Assembly: GCA_033961575.1 (NCBI GenBank)
Contig: CM066738.1
Location: 69,053,478 to 69,117,477, forward strand
Direction of reading: 5' to 3'
Origin: Aselliscus stoliczkanus
Lineage: Eukaryota > Chordata > Mammalia > Chiroptera > Hipposideridae
DNA length: 64,000 bases
Under the pieces are notes generated by a model, which searched no databases, was not told where the DNA came from, and saw nothing but the letters and a program-made list of their open reading frames with translations. Shown here one piece after another: positions 1-11,054 of this stretch. Position numbers and translations under genes: made by a program. Each line of letters begins with the position of its first letter. The stretch's first letter is position 1.

Positions 1-20
1 TAAAAAAGTTTTAGAATGAG

Positions 21-133
21 GGCCGGCTGAGTGGTGCGGTGGTTAAGCGCTGGCTTAGGAAGCCAGCAGCCCGGTTCGGTCCCACATGTGAGGGCCAGTG
101 ACACTGCTTTCAAAAAAAAAAAAAAAACAAAAC
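21..133 (+). mobile_element. tRNA-derived SINE, short type A
   Basis: The head 'ggccggctgagtggtgcggt' is followed by a B-box-like 'cccggttcggtccc', the 'gggccagtgacactg' end and a poly(A) tail. A 17-bp target-site duplication 'aaaaagttttagaatga' flanks it (3-19 and 134-150), so this is a complete, fairly recent insertion. Confidence 0.93.
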
Positions 134-325
134 AAAAAGTTTTAGAATGAATACAAGGAAAAAAAACCCTAAGCTTATTAAAGGCATTTCTGACCGCTTA
201 TTAAGAAAGGGCAGATACACTTATATTTCGTTTTAAAAAATGACCCCATAATCATATATGTTTTAAGATCTCTCTGAATTTAAAACCAATAAACACTTGA
301 AATAAAAAAATTTGTCATCAGAGCA

Positions 326-405
326 GTTCAATGGCCAGCCCAAGCTGAGCTGCTTCTGAGCTGCCAGCAGGTGGCAGGATGGCTCAGCTAAAAAAAAAAA
401 AAAAA
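326..405 (+). mobile_element. SINE type C, truncated
   Basis: It carries 'agctgagctgcttctgagct' and 'aggtggcaggatggctcagc' and then poly(A). The same block recurs at 3178, 10624, 12970, 50098, 57353 and 62039. The tRNA-like head is missing. Confidence 0.8.
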
Positions 406-462
406 GAAAAAAAAATTGCCTTAGAATATATGAATCACATATGCAACATTTCCCCTCACATT

Positions 463-463
<1 letters not shown>

Positions 464-509
<46 letters not shown>

Positions 510-513
510 TTTT
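464..513. repeat. (TTTA)n microsatellite
   Basis: About twelve uninterrupted TTTA units formed from the A-rich tail of the adjoining antisense SINE. Likely length-polymorphic. Confidence 0.95.
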
Positions 514-608
514 TGAGGGCAGTGTCACTGGCCCTCATATGTGGGACCGAACCGGGAAAGCTGGCTTCCAAAGCCAGTGCTTAACCACCGCGCCACTTGG
601 CCGGCCCT
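465..608 (-). mobile_element. SINE type A with (TTTA)n tail
   Basis: A complete minus-strand head ends at 'ggccggccc'. The tail has become a TTTA tetranucleotide repeat of about 50 bases. The flanks 'tcccctcacatttt' and 'ttccttcacatttt' look like a diverged target duplication. Confidence 0.9.
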
Positions 609-729
609 TTTCCTTCACATTTTGATAAAGGTTTAATGTAATCAATGTAAAAAATTTCAATTCATTTCTAAATACTGACAATGAAATTTCAGGGGAAAAA
701 AAATGAAAAGGAGAACAAAGCAAACCCAG

Positions 730-2639
730 CTGCTTTTGCAATTGCAACAAAAAGAATAAAATAACTAGGAATAAACTTAACAAAGGATGTGATAAACCCA
801 TACACTGAAAACTACAAGACATTTTTAAAAGAAACCAAAGAAGACATAAACAAATGGAAAGATATTCCAATGTTCATGGACTGGAAGAATCAAGATAGTT
901 AAAATAGCCATATCACCCAAAGCAATATACAGATTTCATGCAATCCCCATCAAAATCCTAACGGCATTTTCAAAAAAGAAATAGAACAAAAAATCACCAG
1001 ATTTGTATGAAACCACAGAAGACTCTGACTACCCAAAGCAATCCTGAGGAAAAAAAAAACAAGTCTGGAGGTTTCACACTCCCTGACTTCAAATTATACT
1101 ACAAATCAACGATAATCAAAACAGCATGGTATTGGCAGCATGGTATCCAGACCAATGGAACAGACTTGAGAAACCCAGAAATAAACCCACATATATATGG
1201 GCAAATAATTTTCTTTTTTTTTATGAGATGGAAAAAGTTTTATAAGTCTCAAGGTGGCATTATTAGGAGAAAAAGTACACTCCAAAGAATTTGGAGTGGG
1301 CCGTGGGCAGAGGCAAAGCTCAAAATGCTCAAAGGACCTGGGCAAATAATTTTTAATAAAGGACAAAAACATACAATAGAGAAAAGAAAGCCTCTTAAAT
1401 AAATGGTGCTGGGAAAGTTGGAAAATCACATGCAAAAGAATGATACTAGACTACTATTTGTCACCATATACGAAATTTAACTCAAAAAATGGATCAAAGA
1501 TCTATATAAGACCTGAAACAATAATATGCATAAAAGAAAACATAGGTATGAAACTTTGGACCTCAGGGTTAGAGAGGATTTTATGAATTTGACCTCAAAG
1601 CAAGGGAAGTAAAAGCAAAAATAAATGAATGGGATTACATCAAACTAAAAAGTTTCTGCACAGCAAAAGAAACCATCAACAAAACAAAGATGCAACCAAA
1701 CAAATGGGAGAAGATATTTGCAAAGAACACCTCCAATAAGGGGCTCATATACAAAATAAATAAAGAAGTCATGCAACCCAACAACAAAAAAACAAAGAAT
1801 CCAATTAAAATATGGGCAGAAGACCTGAACACTTACTTCTCCCAAGAAGATACACAAACAGCCAACAAATACATTGAAAAGATGTTCAAATTCACTAGTT
1901 TTTAGGGAAATGCAAATCAAAACCACAATGAGATATCACCTCACACCTGTTAGAATGGCTGTTATCAACAAGACACGTAATAACAAATGTTGGAGAGGCT
2001 GTGGAGAAAAAGGAACCCTCATACACTGCTGGAGGGAATGTAAATTGGTACAGCCACTAGGGAAAACCGTATCAAAGTTCCTCAAAAAATTAAAAATAGA
2101 ATTTCCATATAACCCAGTAATCCCTCTTCTGGGTATTGACCTGAAAAATTTGAAAATGTTTATCTGTAAAGATATGTGTACCCCTATGTTCACTGCAGCA
2201 TTATTTACGGTGGTCAAGGCATGGAAACAACCAAAATGTCCTTTGATAGATGACTGGATAAAGAAGATGTGGTACATATATGCAATGGAATATTACTCAG
2301 CACTAGAAAAGATAAAATACTGCCATTTGCAACAACACGGATAGATCCTGAGAATATCATGCTATGCGAAATAAGTCAGAAGGAAAAAGTTAGAGAACTA
2401 TATTTCACTCATATGTGGGATATAAAATTGAAAGCAACAAATGAACAACACAAATAAAACTCGTAGATACCGACAATAGTTTAGTGGCTACCAGAGGTTA
2501 AGAGGGGAGGGGGAAGGTAGGAGAGGCGAAAGGGGGTCAAATACATGGTGACGGAAGATTTGACTTTGGGTGGTGAACATGCAATACAATATACAGATGA
2601 TGTATTATAGAATTGTATACTTGAAACCTATACAATTTT
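730..2639 (+). mobile_element. LINE-1, 5'-truncated: end of ORF2 plus 3' UTR, degenerate
   Basis: Broken reading frames encode the C-terminal part of L1 ORF2. For example, 1874-2344 gives 156 residues including '[11 protein letters not shown]' and 'GTLIHCW', followed by the usual G-rich 3' UTR from about 2500. Several stops and frameshifts make it a fossil. It differs clearly from the younger L1s at 17.5 and 35-41 kb. An unrelated retrocopy interrupts it at 1213-1339, and its tail continues beyond a SINE at 3102-3350. Confidence 0.9.
1213..1339 (-). pseudogene. Short retrocopy of an unidentified RNA inserted in L1
   Basis: A 127-bp insert interrupts L1 ORF2 and is bounded by a perfect 14-bp duplication 'gggcaaataatttt' (1199-1212 and 1340-1353). 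Read on the minus strand it ends in a short A run, so it was reverse-transcribed from a polyadenylated RNA by L1 machinery. It has none of the SINE heads or tails seen elsewhere here. I do not recognise the parent. An antisense reading frame of about 40 codons spans it, but that may be chance. Confidence 0.7.
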
Positions 2640-3084
2640 TTTTTTTAATTGGGAAATTGGGGGTGGGGAACAGCGATGGGGAACCGGGAAAGGGGAACAG
2701 ACAAGTTGTCATCCTTTTGTTTTTCAATCTAGTTGTGGAGGACACTGCTTCACTGGCCCTTGTTGGTATCGTCATTGAGCTCTTCTCGGGTGAGGCAGAT
2801 CAGTCACCAGCCTCTGGAAGGCCGCTCACAGTGGCTCCTGGCAGCTCACATCGGCTGCTCACGCTGGCTGCCGGCCACTCACTGTAGCCTATGGCAGCCC
2901 ACTGCCACAGATGCTGCAGCCCACACCGTCGCTGGCCACCTTAGCTACTGAGGCAACCAGGTGGAGCTGTTGTTCACCGTCTTAGCCGTAGAGGGCAATG
3001 TCACTGGCCCTCATATGTGGGATCTGAACTGGGGACGCTGGCGTCCCAAGCCAGCTCTTAACCAACGCGCCACTCAGCCGGCCC
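2640..3084 (-). mobile_element. SINE type B, long
   Basis: A full long element: (T)n, then 'attgggaaattgggggtggg' and the B-type tail, then the head ending 'cactcagccggccc'. A 17-bp duplication 'gaaacctatacaatttt' flanks it (2623-2639 and 3085-3101). It inserted into the 3' end of the older L1 and carries the extra 'gaggcaacc' block also seen in the copy at 45931. Confidence 0.95.
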
Positions 3085-3111
3085 GAAACCTATACAATTT
3101 TAATAACCAGT

Positions 3112-3341
3112 GTCACCCCAATAAATTTAATTAATAAAAGTAAGTTAGATTTAATGTAAGTCACCCCAATAAATTTATGTTTTTGTTTTTTTTTTCTTTA
3201 GCTGAGCCATCCTGGCACCTGTTAGCAGCTTAACGGCAGCTCAGCTTGGGCTGGGTAAATTTAATTAATAAAAGTAAGTTAGATTTAATGTAAGTCACCC
3301 CAATAAATTTAATTAATAAAAGTAAGTTAGATTTAATGTAA
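3112..3341 (+). repeat. 48-bp tandem repeat from an L1 tail, split by a SINE
   Basis: Three units start with 'gtcaccccaataaattta' at 3112, 3160 and 3294, each followed by a 30-bp 'attaataaaagtaag...' stretch. The second unit is interrupted by the SINE at 3178-3255. The array follows directly on the 3' end of the 730-2639 L1. Confidence 0.85.
3178..3255 (-). mobile_element. SINE type C fragment
   Basis: A minus-strand 'gctgagccatcctggcacct' block with a T-rich start, inserted in a tandem-repeat unit. The 8-bp duplication 'taaattta' flanks it (3170-3177 and 3256-3263). Confidence 0.85.
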
Positions 3342-3466
3342 GTTATTATTTAAGAAAAAGAGTAGGTAACACTGTTTAAATGAAATATAAACTAAACTCT
3401 AAGTCTAAAAATAATTATCATAAGTTAACACTCAATTTACTTAAAATTCAATCGAAGGCAACTTAC

Positions 3467-3555
3467 TCTATGTCCAATACCATGGATGGATTGGATTGCT
3501 CCTTATCTTGTTCATCATTATAAAATAAAATTTTTTTGCTGCTTACCACAACATA
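3467..3555 (-). CDS. ROCK1: ROCK1 exon, residues ~1142-1171 (PH domain)
   Basis: Second exon of the PH domain, coding a beta-strand-rich segment beginning YVVVSSKKILFYNDEQDK. Acceptor 'tttcag', donor AGA|gtaagt, 89 bases: 29 codons plus two bases of an Asp codon completed outside the window. In ROCK1 the PH domain, split by a C1 zinc finger, binds membrane lipids and helps autoinhibition. It matches the human protein as I recall it. This is the last ROCK1 exon visible. Confidence 0.96.
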
Positions 3556-3756
3556 CTGAAACGAGAAAAAAGGGGGAAGAGGTTTAAGAGTAACATTAAC
3601 TTGGTTTAAAGTGATAAACATATTTGCCATTTACACCTAGATTATATTGTATTAATCTAAAATTGATTCTAATAATAGAATAGTTAATACAAGTTCTATG
3701 CTTTAAAAGTAAATATATACCAAAATATCAACCAGAAAAAATGAGACCTATGATAC

Positions 3757-3827
3757 CTGCTTCTTCCAGCCATATCTTTTGATATTTCCTCTATTTGGTA
3801 TTGAAAGCCAACCTTCAATTCTTGACT
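3757..3827 (-). CDS. ROCK1: ROCK1 exon, residues ~1118-1141 (start of PH domain)
   Basis: Codes ESRIEGWLSIPNRGNIKR and then YGWKKQ, the start of the PH fold with its 'W' and basic face. The first Glu codon is completed from the preceding exon. Acceptor 'tcctag', donor CAG|gtatca, 71 bases. Only 201 bases of intron separate it from the next exon. One conservative change (Val to Ile in 'GWLSI') is apparent against my memory of human. Confidence 0.96.
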
Positions 3828-4734
3828 CTAGGAGAAAAAGAATATACAGTATTCAGTCTTAAACTGCAAAAAAAAGAAAAGCTATTACAAGTTGTCTGAC
3901 AGCATGCAGCCAGCAACAGGCATTTGAACACAGCTAAATGAATAAGTACTATAATTTGCTCTTCCATGCTTCAATCACACAACTCAACTTTAATGGCCAT
4001 ACAAATATTGCAGAAAAAAAATCCAAGCCACTTTTCCCATAAAGTTAACATTTAGTACTCAATTATAAAAGTATGAAATAACAACAATACCCTTAAGGCA
4101 AGACTGGAATGGACTACAGCTTAAATGGGATATGAAACAAAAGACTTTAAATATCATTTAACATTCATATAAAAATACTTAGCAAAAAAAAAAAATTATG
4201 CAGCAAGTAGAACAAATCAGAGCCATGATTTACACAACAGCAAGCAAAAGTACAGAAGTATCCTATTACTCACAGAATATAAGAATAGAAGATAAATAAA
4301 TAAGGAATGCAGGCAGAATCAACTAGATATAAAGAATAAGAGAAAAGCATTTTACTTGTTTTCTCAGTACAATATTCTGATAAACTTTTTGGTAAAACAC
4401 CCATAAAAATTTCAATGAAACTGTCCACATTTAATTGGCGGTGTGCTCAATTCTAGTGTTAAGTCCAATAACAATTCTTATCAAACTAAAGAGAGCCTTT
4501 TAAGTTTGTGTTACCAGAATTTAATAAACAGTAAAAGAACACAGAATTCAGTTGATCAACCATTTAATATCTTAGCCAGTTTGTACATACCATAAATTCC
4601 TTGATTAATTTGACTGATCAAGACATTTTACAGTAATTACTACTACTATAATTAATGCTTATTAGAAATATTCATGGGGAAAGGTGATTCCATCAGAAAT
4701 GTTTATTTAACAACAGGTTATAGATAGAACATTT

Positions 4735-4856
4735 TTATTTATTTATTTATTTATTTTTTTTGGAGGGCAGTGTCACTGGCCCTCAGATGTGGGACCTGAA
4801 CCTGGGCTGCTGGTTTCCCAGGCCAACGCCTAACCACCGCGCCACTCGGCCAGCCC
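4735..4856 (-). mobile_element. SINE type A
   Basis: A TTTA-rich tail and 'gagggcagtgtcactggccc' lead to the head 'cactcggccagccc'. The 14-bp duplication 'tagatagaacattt'/'tagatagagcattt' (4721-4734 and 4857-4870) has one mismatch. Confidence 0.93.
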
Positions 4857-5039
4857 TAGATAGAGCATTTAATTGTTTTCTCTATCTAGTTTATATTTCA
4901 AACATAAAGAATGGAAAAGTAAGCAACTTTAAAGTACCATGTTATAATGTGATACATTATACACTATGGCTCAAATCATAATCTGATCAGTATATACGTA
5001 TATATTGCACTTCACATAATTTAAAAGCCGTAAAACAGC

Positions 5040-5340
5040 TTAGTCTTATAGTAAAAGTAACAGTAATAACATTTACTGAACATTTATTATTTGCCAAGTG
5101 TTTTACAAGTAATATTTCATAAAAACTATATATAATCCCATGAATACAGGATATTATATTCCTAGGAATATAGGACAGGTTCGGTTCCACTATCATCCTC
5201 CATTTACAAATGCAAAGACTGAGGCTTAGCAAGGGGAACTGACTTGCCTAAGGGTACTCTATCAGATAAAGTGTCAAGGCTCTAGGGTTTTCGAGGCAGT
5301 CTAATTTCTGAGTTTATGTTGCTGGAGTACAATGCTGTTC
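5040..5340 (-). mobile_element. MIR SINE, ancient
   Basis: Antisense MIR pattern: 'tttactgaacatttattatt', then 'tttacaaatgcaaagactga' and 'ggcttagcaaggggaactga', then 'cagtctaatttctgag'. Diverged, no target duplication visible. Confidence 0.75.
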
Positions 5341-5589
5341 TGTCCTGTAACAAGATTTGCAGTTAACTAAATCGCACGTCATGTTCTTCTTGTTCCATCT
5401 TCTTCCATGTATTTAATGTGCTTTGCTTTTGTTATTTATTCCTTTTCATCTAAATTGTAGTTGTTAGAGTGGAGGAAATAATGAGAAACTTCAGCTCAAA
5501 ATGGTCTCCCAGCTTTTTTCTTAGTGGACATTTCACTCATCAATTATTGTTTTCTTAGATAGTTCCTTAAGCTTTGAGAGTGCAGAAAC

Positions 5590-5665
5590 CACATTCTAAC
5601 ACCTTGTTTATATACCCTATTGCATCCGACACTGAGTAGGTACTTGATAAATATTTGATTATTTT
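5590..5665 (+). mobile_element. L2 3' end fragment
   Basis: Recognised from the terminal pattern 'gagtaggtacttgataaata', typical of L2 3' ends. Short and diverged. Confidence 0.5.
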
Positions 5666-5765
5666 GCAATTCTGCTTTTTTCTTAATTAGCCAATTGAAG
5701 TATCCTCTGTAAATAATGGTTATAATTAAAGAACCAAAGGGCAGTTTGATATTAAATAATTTGGA

Positions 5766-6229
5766 GGGCCGGCTGAGTGGTGCATTGGTTAGAAGTTGGG
5801 TTGGGACGCCAGCTCTGAGCAGCAGGGTGCCAGTTTAGATCCCACATGCAGGCTAGTGACGCTGTGCTCTCTACAGCTAAGATGGTGAACAACAGCTCAA
5901 CCTGGAGATCGGCTCCCGTTAGTCACCTGCGATGGCGTAGGCTGCAGCCCCTGCTGCAGTGGGATGCCAAGAATTACCGTTAGTGGCTGGCAGCCAACGT
6001 GAGCGGCCAGCAGCTGGCATGAGCTGCCGTGAGCGGCCATCCAATGATGGGTGACCGACTACCTCAGCTGGGAAGAGCACAATGATGACAATACCAACAT
6101 GGGCCAGTGAAGCAACGTTCTCCACAACTACACCGAAGAAAAAAAAGGACAGCAACTTGTCTGTTCCCCTTCCCAGTTTCCCCAATAAAACCTTTATAAA
6201 CCAAAACAAATAAAAACCAAAACAAAACA
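5766..6229 (+). mobile_element. SINE type B, long
   Basis: Head 'gagggccggctgagtggtgc', then the B tail ('ctaagatggtgaacaacagc' through 'ccccaataaaacctttataa') and an A-rich end. The approximate flanks 'aaataattt' and 'aaataactt' suggest the target duplication. Confidence 0.9.
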
Positions 6230-8585
6230 AAAAATAACTTGTAGAAGGCTGGTGATCATTCACAGATATTCACTTACAAAAGCAAAGGAGTTATTGCTAG
6301 GGAAAGATTCCATCTAGTGTGCCAAAAATTGCACCTCTTACTCCTAAGTAAATAGAATACCAGTAGTTCGTATTGAAAATAACAGATGTGAATGTCATTG
6401 AAATCCTGACATTTATACAAATCGTATATGCCAAAATACCCCTCCCCTCAATTATTTCTCTACGAGAGTAAATGCCAAAAGTATTTAAGCTTTCTGGTTC
6501 TAGGCTTGGGTTAACCTGCCACTGTTTTCTTTAATGTATTTTCAGTGAATTGTTACATGTTATGACTTTATCTGTCGTTGTAATGTTCCCATAGAAACTT
6601 TATATATCGAAACCATTTATGAATCAAGTGAGCCCAATTTTATATTTGCTGTAATTTAAATTAAATGAAGAAATTTAGAACTCAAAAAAAGGTGTTAAGC
6701 ACATCTATCTGGTTTTTGTCAATTTAAAACAATAATGTTATGGGACAGAATTTTAGTTTTCTTTCTTGGTGAATTCTCTTCAGAGAAAGAGCTGAACAAA
6801 GTTCAGTGATAAATAAAAAATACACACTAGCTTCTCCTCTCTTTCCTTTACTTACTCCTGTCTCAGATGCAAGTTAACTTACCAGTTTTTTATGTATAAA
6901 AATGTCCTTTAAAAACATGACCACTTGTGACCCAAGTGGCAATCTGGAAGTATAATGCAGTAAATTCCATCTTTTACATTAGAAACACAGAAATCAGTTT
7001 CTCCAGATAAATAAATGTTGAGGACTTCTAAGTCTAGATATCATCAATAATATGCTACAAAAGTACAAAAACTTGGCTTCACTTTTTCTATATTTATGGA
7101 GCAATTTTAACTTACAAAATAATTAGATGTGTATCACTGTATTATCAGCAGTTAACTCCTTTAGCCAAATAAGTGATAGAAAGGCTATATGTAAATCAAT
7201 TAGTAAACCAATTTAAATATCAAAGCTAACCTCTGAAGACAACCAAAGTTTACCTGGATAAACCACATGCTGCTTAAGAAACAGAGCTTGACAACCATTT
7301 CAAAAATATTTTAATTATATTCAGAAGTAATATAAAAAAGAAAATGAAACCAATCAATGCTTAAAAATTCAGATGCATGCACAGATTATCTTCAAATCAT
7401 GGATTAGATTTGGGGAAAGTCAGAAACCCTCATATACTCAAATACTTGGAAACACATCAAGAAAGCACCATTTAAAGGTTTAAATTGCACAGCCTGAGAT
7501 CAAGCTGGATGGCAAGAGAACGATGTAGGGAATCCAAAAGACATAATGAATATTAATGCAGTGTTGATACCAAGTGTTTTTCTTAATGCTTCATAACATT
7601 CTTAGGTCAGTAGTTACAAAAGAAGAAAAGAGGAAGAACAAGGGACAGTTACATTACATTAGTCTTTTTGTAATCTAGGCAATAGGCAAACCTTAACCCT
7701 AAAGGGTAATTATATTTACAGTGTGCGATGCCACAACCTGCACCAAAACCAAAGGAGGATAAAAACATAAAAAAAGTAAGAGAATGAAAGTGATTTTTAA
7801 GAACTTTAAAGGGTTATAAATCAGAGGAGTAACAATTTTTTCTAACCTTTTCAGAGTAGGAAACTTAGAGGAGAGATTTAATCTGATTAATGACAAGATA
7901 TCCACTGAGAAGATTATAGAGGGTGAGAGCTAGATATAGAAGACAGTTAAATGAGAATTTTATAGTAAATGATGAAATTTTTTATTTACCCAACTACTTA
8001 TAAAAACCATGTGACTGAACTAAAAATATGATCCATATTTCAAAAGGCCTTTAATTATTGAGCACAATGTATTTTATTTAAAATCCTCCCTTTTTCAATC
8101 TGTAGTTTAAATTCATTTTCTAAAGTAAGTAAAATAATCATTACGTTTGAAAAATCTTTCAGATAACTGAATGGTATATAACTTTCTCATATTAAGAATA
8201 GAAGTTCTTTAATAATTCTTCCTAGATATGACTGCCAAACTGACTTTATTTGCAAGGAACCATTTTTAAGCATCTAGTAAATGGTGGGTTTAATACAGAT
8301 TTTCAATTTACTAGCAAAACATCTGACACAGAGAGGTAAAATAAAATCGATAAAATTATCCATTAATTTCTCCCTACAATATGAAAATGAAGGATACAAC
8401 ACTGTTGAGATTTTTATAGGTCTTAAGATTGAGAATATAGTATTAGAGAGATACCTTGTTTCCTTTTATTGCAATGGGAAATGGCCACCAGTATTTTTTA
8501 TTTTTTCCCCTCACTTAGTTTGGACATTGAAACCTTAAAAACCAAATCTCTGAACATACACAGAACGGAGCCAATAAAAACATTT

Positions 8586-8674
8586 TTTTTTTTTTTTTTT
8601 TTTGAGGGCAGTGTCACTGGCCCTCATATGTGGCTTCCCAACCACCGCTTAACCACCGTGCCACTCGGCCGGCC
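8586..8674 (-). mobile_element. SINE type A, internally shortened
   Basis: Poly(T), 'gagggcagtgtcactggccc', then a head missing part of its middle ('gtggcttcccaaccaccgct'). Duplication 'ccaataaaaacattt'/'ccagtaaaaacattt' at 8571-8585 and 8675-8689. Confidence 0.9.
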
Positions 8675-9361
8675 CCAGTAAAAACATTTTAAAATCTCTT
8701 TTCTGATTGACTCACAAGTGGATTAGATCAGGATTCTGAAATCTAAATGGATTCCTAACCTAAGTCTGCCAGTCAAACCATCTGATGATCCTCTGAGTGT
8801 AACATTCCTGAATAAGCCAGGATGGAAGATAAAACTCATCACCTTCTCCTTTTTAGAAGTCCCCCAAACTCATCTTTCAATTAAAATCTTCTAAATAGCA
8901 TTCACTAACAATATATCAGTCTCTGAAATGCTTAACCTAACACAAAGAAAACCGAGGCAAACATTCAGGAAGATGTTCAAAGTACTGCTGAAGCTAGAGA
9001 TTCCTATAAAATCTAAAGTGATTCTCTTTTAACAGTATGCACCTACAAGTTTATCAAGAGACAGGAGGTTTTAGAGAGTCAAAAATGAGAAAACAGAAGA
9101 AATTCCTTGAGCACTGGAATAGAAATAGTCATTGCCTGCCCTATCCTTCTTATATATCTGATTTTGAGCTTGCAAAGCCACAAAGAATGAGGACAGGCAT
9201 TATATAGCATATAAATAGAAGCTGAATTCACTTCCCACTTTCTTCTTGGCCAAGAATAACATAAAAGGTTTCTAAGTAGTCTATCAAGTATTTTACATCA
9301 AGTAATATTTGTTAAAATAAAATCCTTATAAATCAAACTCATTGCTTCATAAATATCTTTT

Positions 9362-9755
9362 TTTTTTTTTTTTTTTTTAGAGTTTTTAATTGGGGAATTG
9401 GGGCAGGGGAACAGTGTTGGGGAATCAGAGAAGGGGAGCAGACAAGTTGCTGTCCTTTTGTTCTTCAGTCTAGTTGTGGAGGATGTTGCTTCACTGGTCC
9501 ATGTTGGCACCATCATTGTGCTCTTCCTGGCTAAGGCAGTTGTTCGCCAGCCATTGGACAGCTGCTCACGTCAGCTGCCAGCCAGCCCCACTGCAGCCCA
9601 CTGCAGCCCAGCTCCAGGTGGAGCTGTTTTTCACCATCTTAGCTGCAGAGGATGCAGCGTCACTGGCCCTCATATGTGGGATCCGAACCATGGCCTTGCT
9701 GCTCAGAGCTGGCATCCCAAGCCAACTCTTAACCAACGCACCACTCGGCCGGCCC
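9362..9755 (-). mobile_element. SINE type B, long
   Basis: Poly(T), 'attggggaattggggcaggg', the B tail and the head ending 'cactcggccggcc'. A perfect 14-bp duplication 'cataaatatctttt' flanks it (9348-9361 and 9756-9769). ORFs of up to 120 codons across it are non-coding by-products. Confidence 0.94.
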
Positions 9756-10442
9756 CATAAATATCTTTTCATTCATTCATTAATCAGGAAATATACTAAT
9801 TAAAATATATATTCAAGTTTATGGCCATGTACACAAAATTTTTAAACCTTGAATTAAGAATGTGTGATATGTCAAATGCATGTATGTGTATGCCTTTAAA
9901 ATTTATAATGCATGTCTTAATACATATATAACATATTCCCTTCATCTGTAAATTGAACCTGTAATATGTGTATTGCTCATAAAATGATATAAATGTATTA
10001 TAACTTGCACTACAATTAACCCAAGAATGAAGCTGTGTTTATTTTTTAAGTGATTCTCCACTGGAGAAAAGAAGATATAGAAAAAAAATCTGATATCCTA
10101 GCTACTCACTTTTGCCTTTACTTGACTCCCTGTCCCCTGTCTGCATCTCCCAACCTTTTTTATCTATTTCTTCAAAGTTGAAAGTTAAAGTCTGATTAAA
10201 GTTTATCACTACTACATTAGGTAGACTTCTAAACAGAGCTCCTCTGGTGGTTCTGATTATTAAGTACAGTTCTTAGTTTTAGCACAAAAGCCATAAAAGA
10301 GCTGCTCATCATGAAACATGTATAATTTTCTTTAAATAGTGAGAGGTATGCAACAGCTTCAATCTTGGAGTTAGGCAGTTCAAGACAGGTTCAGAAACTT
10401 CTTTGGGTTTCAATTAAGGTAGAGCCTCTGAGTTCTATTTTA

Positions 10443-10522
10443 TTGGCTTGTTGGAAAAGTCATGATGTATTTTTTTCTGTTTTTCATTGCAAAAATGCCT
10501 CATGGCTTTTCCGACAACCCAA
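10443..10522. mobile_element. Palindromic ~80-bp MITE, mariner-like, copy 1
   Basis: Exactly 80 bp between TA dinucleotides (10441-10442 and 10523-10524). The two halves are near-complete inverted repeats: 'ttggcttgttggaaaagtca' at the left end answers 'tggcttttccgacaacccaa' at the right. Size, TA target and palindrome match the design of MADE1, the human Hsmar1-derived MITE, but the sequence differs. Related copies lie at 19918 and 32105. Confidence 0.88.
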
Positions 10523-10623
10523 TAATAGCCTAAGATTGTTTATAACTGCTTTTATTCTATAAAATGCACTAAGTATACAAACATCATGGGATTTTGGTTA
10601 TCAGAAACATAAATCCGCCCCCC

Positions 10624-10770
10624 CCCTTTTTTTTTAAACTGAGCAATCCTGCCACCTGTTGGCAGCTCAGCAGCTGCTCAGCTTGGGCTGGGAATCCAAC
10701 CAGTAACCCTGTTGCTCAGAGCTTGCACTCTTGAGTGAGCTCTTAACCAACTGAGCCACTCGGCCAGCCC
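10624..10770 (-). mobile_element. SINE type C with its head
   Basis: T-rich start, 'tgccacctgttggcagctca', 'gttgctcagagcttgcactc' and the head ending 'cactcggccagccc'. This is the most complete short form of type C in the window and shows that its tRNA-like head differs from that of types A and B. No clear target duplication. Confidence 0.88.
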
Positions 10771-10894
10771 TATGAATTCCTTTTTAAGAATCCATTGACA
10801 AAATGACAAGAGGTAGAATACCAAATGAAAGAAATATACATTAATTTCCATGACATGTAAGCAAATTTGAATGAAGTAATAGAAATATTCCTAC

Positions 10895-11054
10895 CTGGAA
10901 GGTTTCCATCAGTTTCATCAGCACTAGGAAAACTAGCAACACTTGTAGAATCCGAAAGGTCCAAAAGTTTAGCACGCAACTGCTCAATATCACTCTCTTT
11001 GCTAGCCAACTGCATCTGAAGCTCATTCCTATGTGTACATTCTTCTACCAATTG
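10895..11054 (-). CDS. ROCK1: ROCK1 exon, residues ~1065-1118 (end of coiled coil, caspase-3 site)
   Basis: Codes the last heptads of the coiled coil and the linker before the PH domain. The linker contains SADETDGNLP. Its DETD (codons at 10908-10919) is the established caspase-3 site of ROCK1, where cleavage in apoptosis frees an active kinase and causes blebbing. It also fixes the residue numbering used here. Acceptor 'aaatag', donor CCAG|gtagga, 160 bases: 53 codons plus one base. Essentially identical to the human protein as I recall it. Confidence 0.97.

Larger units (their letters stand above)
1..3466. other. ROCK1 intron 3' of the last visible exon (partial)
   Basis: Intron sequence running off the left edge. 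It holds three SINEs near the edge (21-133, 326-405, 465-608), an L1 3' end (730-3350) carrying an inserted retrocopy and two SINEs, and AT-rich sequence at 150-320 and 3350-3466 with nothing recognisable. No coding exon follows in this stretch, so the next ROCK1 exon lies left of the window. Confidence 0.85.
3828..10894. other. ROCK1 intron, 7.1 kb
   Basis: Contents: AT-rich unique sequence at 3828-4720, 6240-8570 and 8690-9345; SINEs at 4735, 5766, 8586, 9362 and 10624; MIR at about 5040-5340; an L2 3' end at about 5590-5665; and a palindromic MITE at 10443. I see no coding exon or RNA gene in it. Confidence 0.8.

Noticed and set aside
21..133. tRNA genes at the SINE heads
   Set aside because: B-box-like parts are present, but acceptor stems and a full cloverleaf are missing and each is followed by SINE tail and target duplications.
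9398..9803. ORFs of 60-120 codons in SINE copies (also near 2570, 14075, 23435, 30596, 42768, 48350 and 60 kb)
   Set aside because: They recur in the same frame of every type B SINE because the copies share sequence. They have no splice or start context and are not genes.
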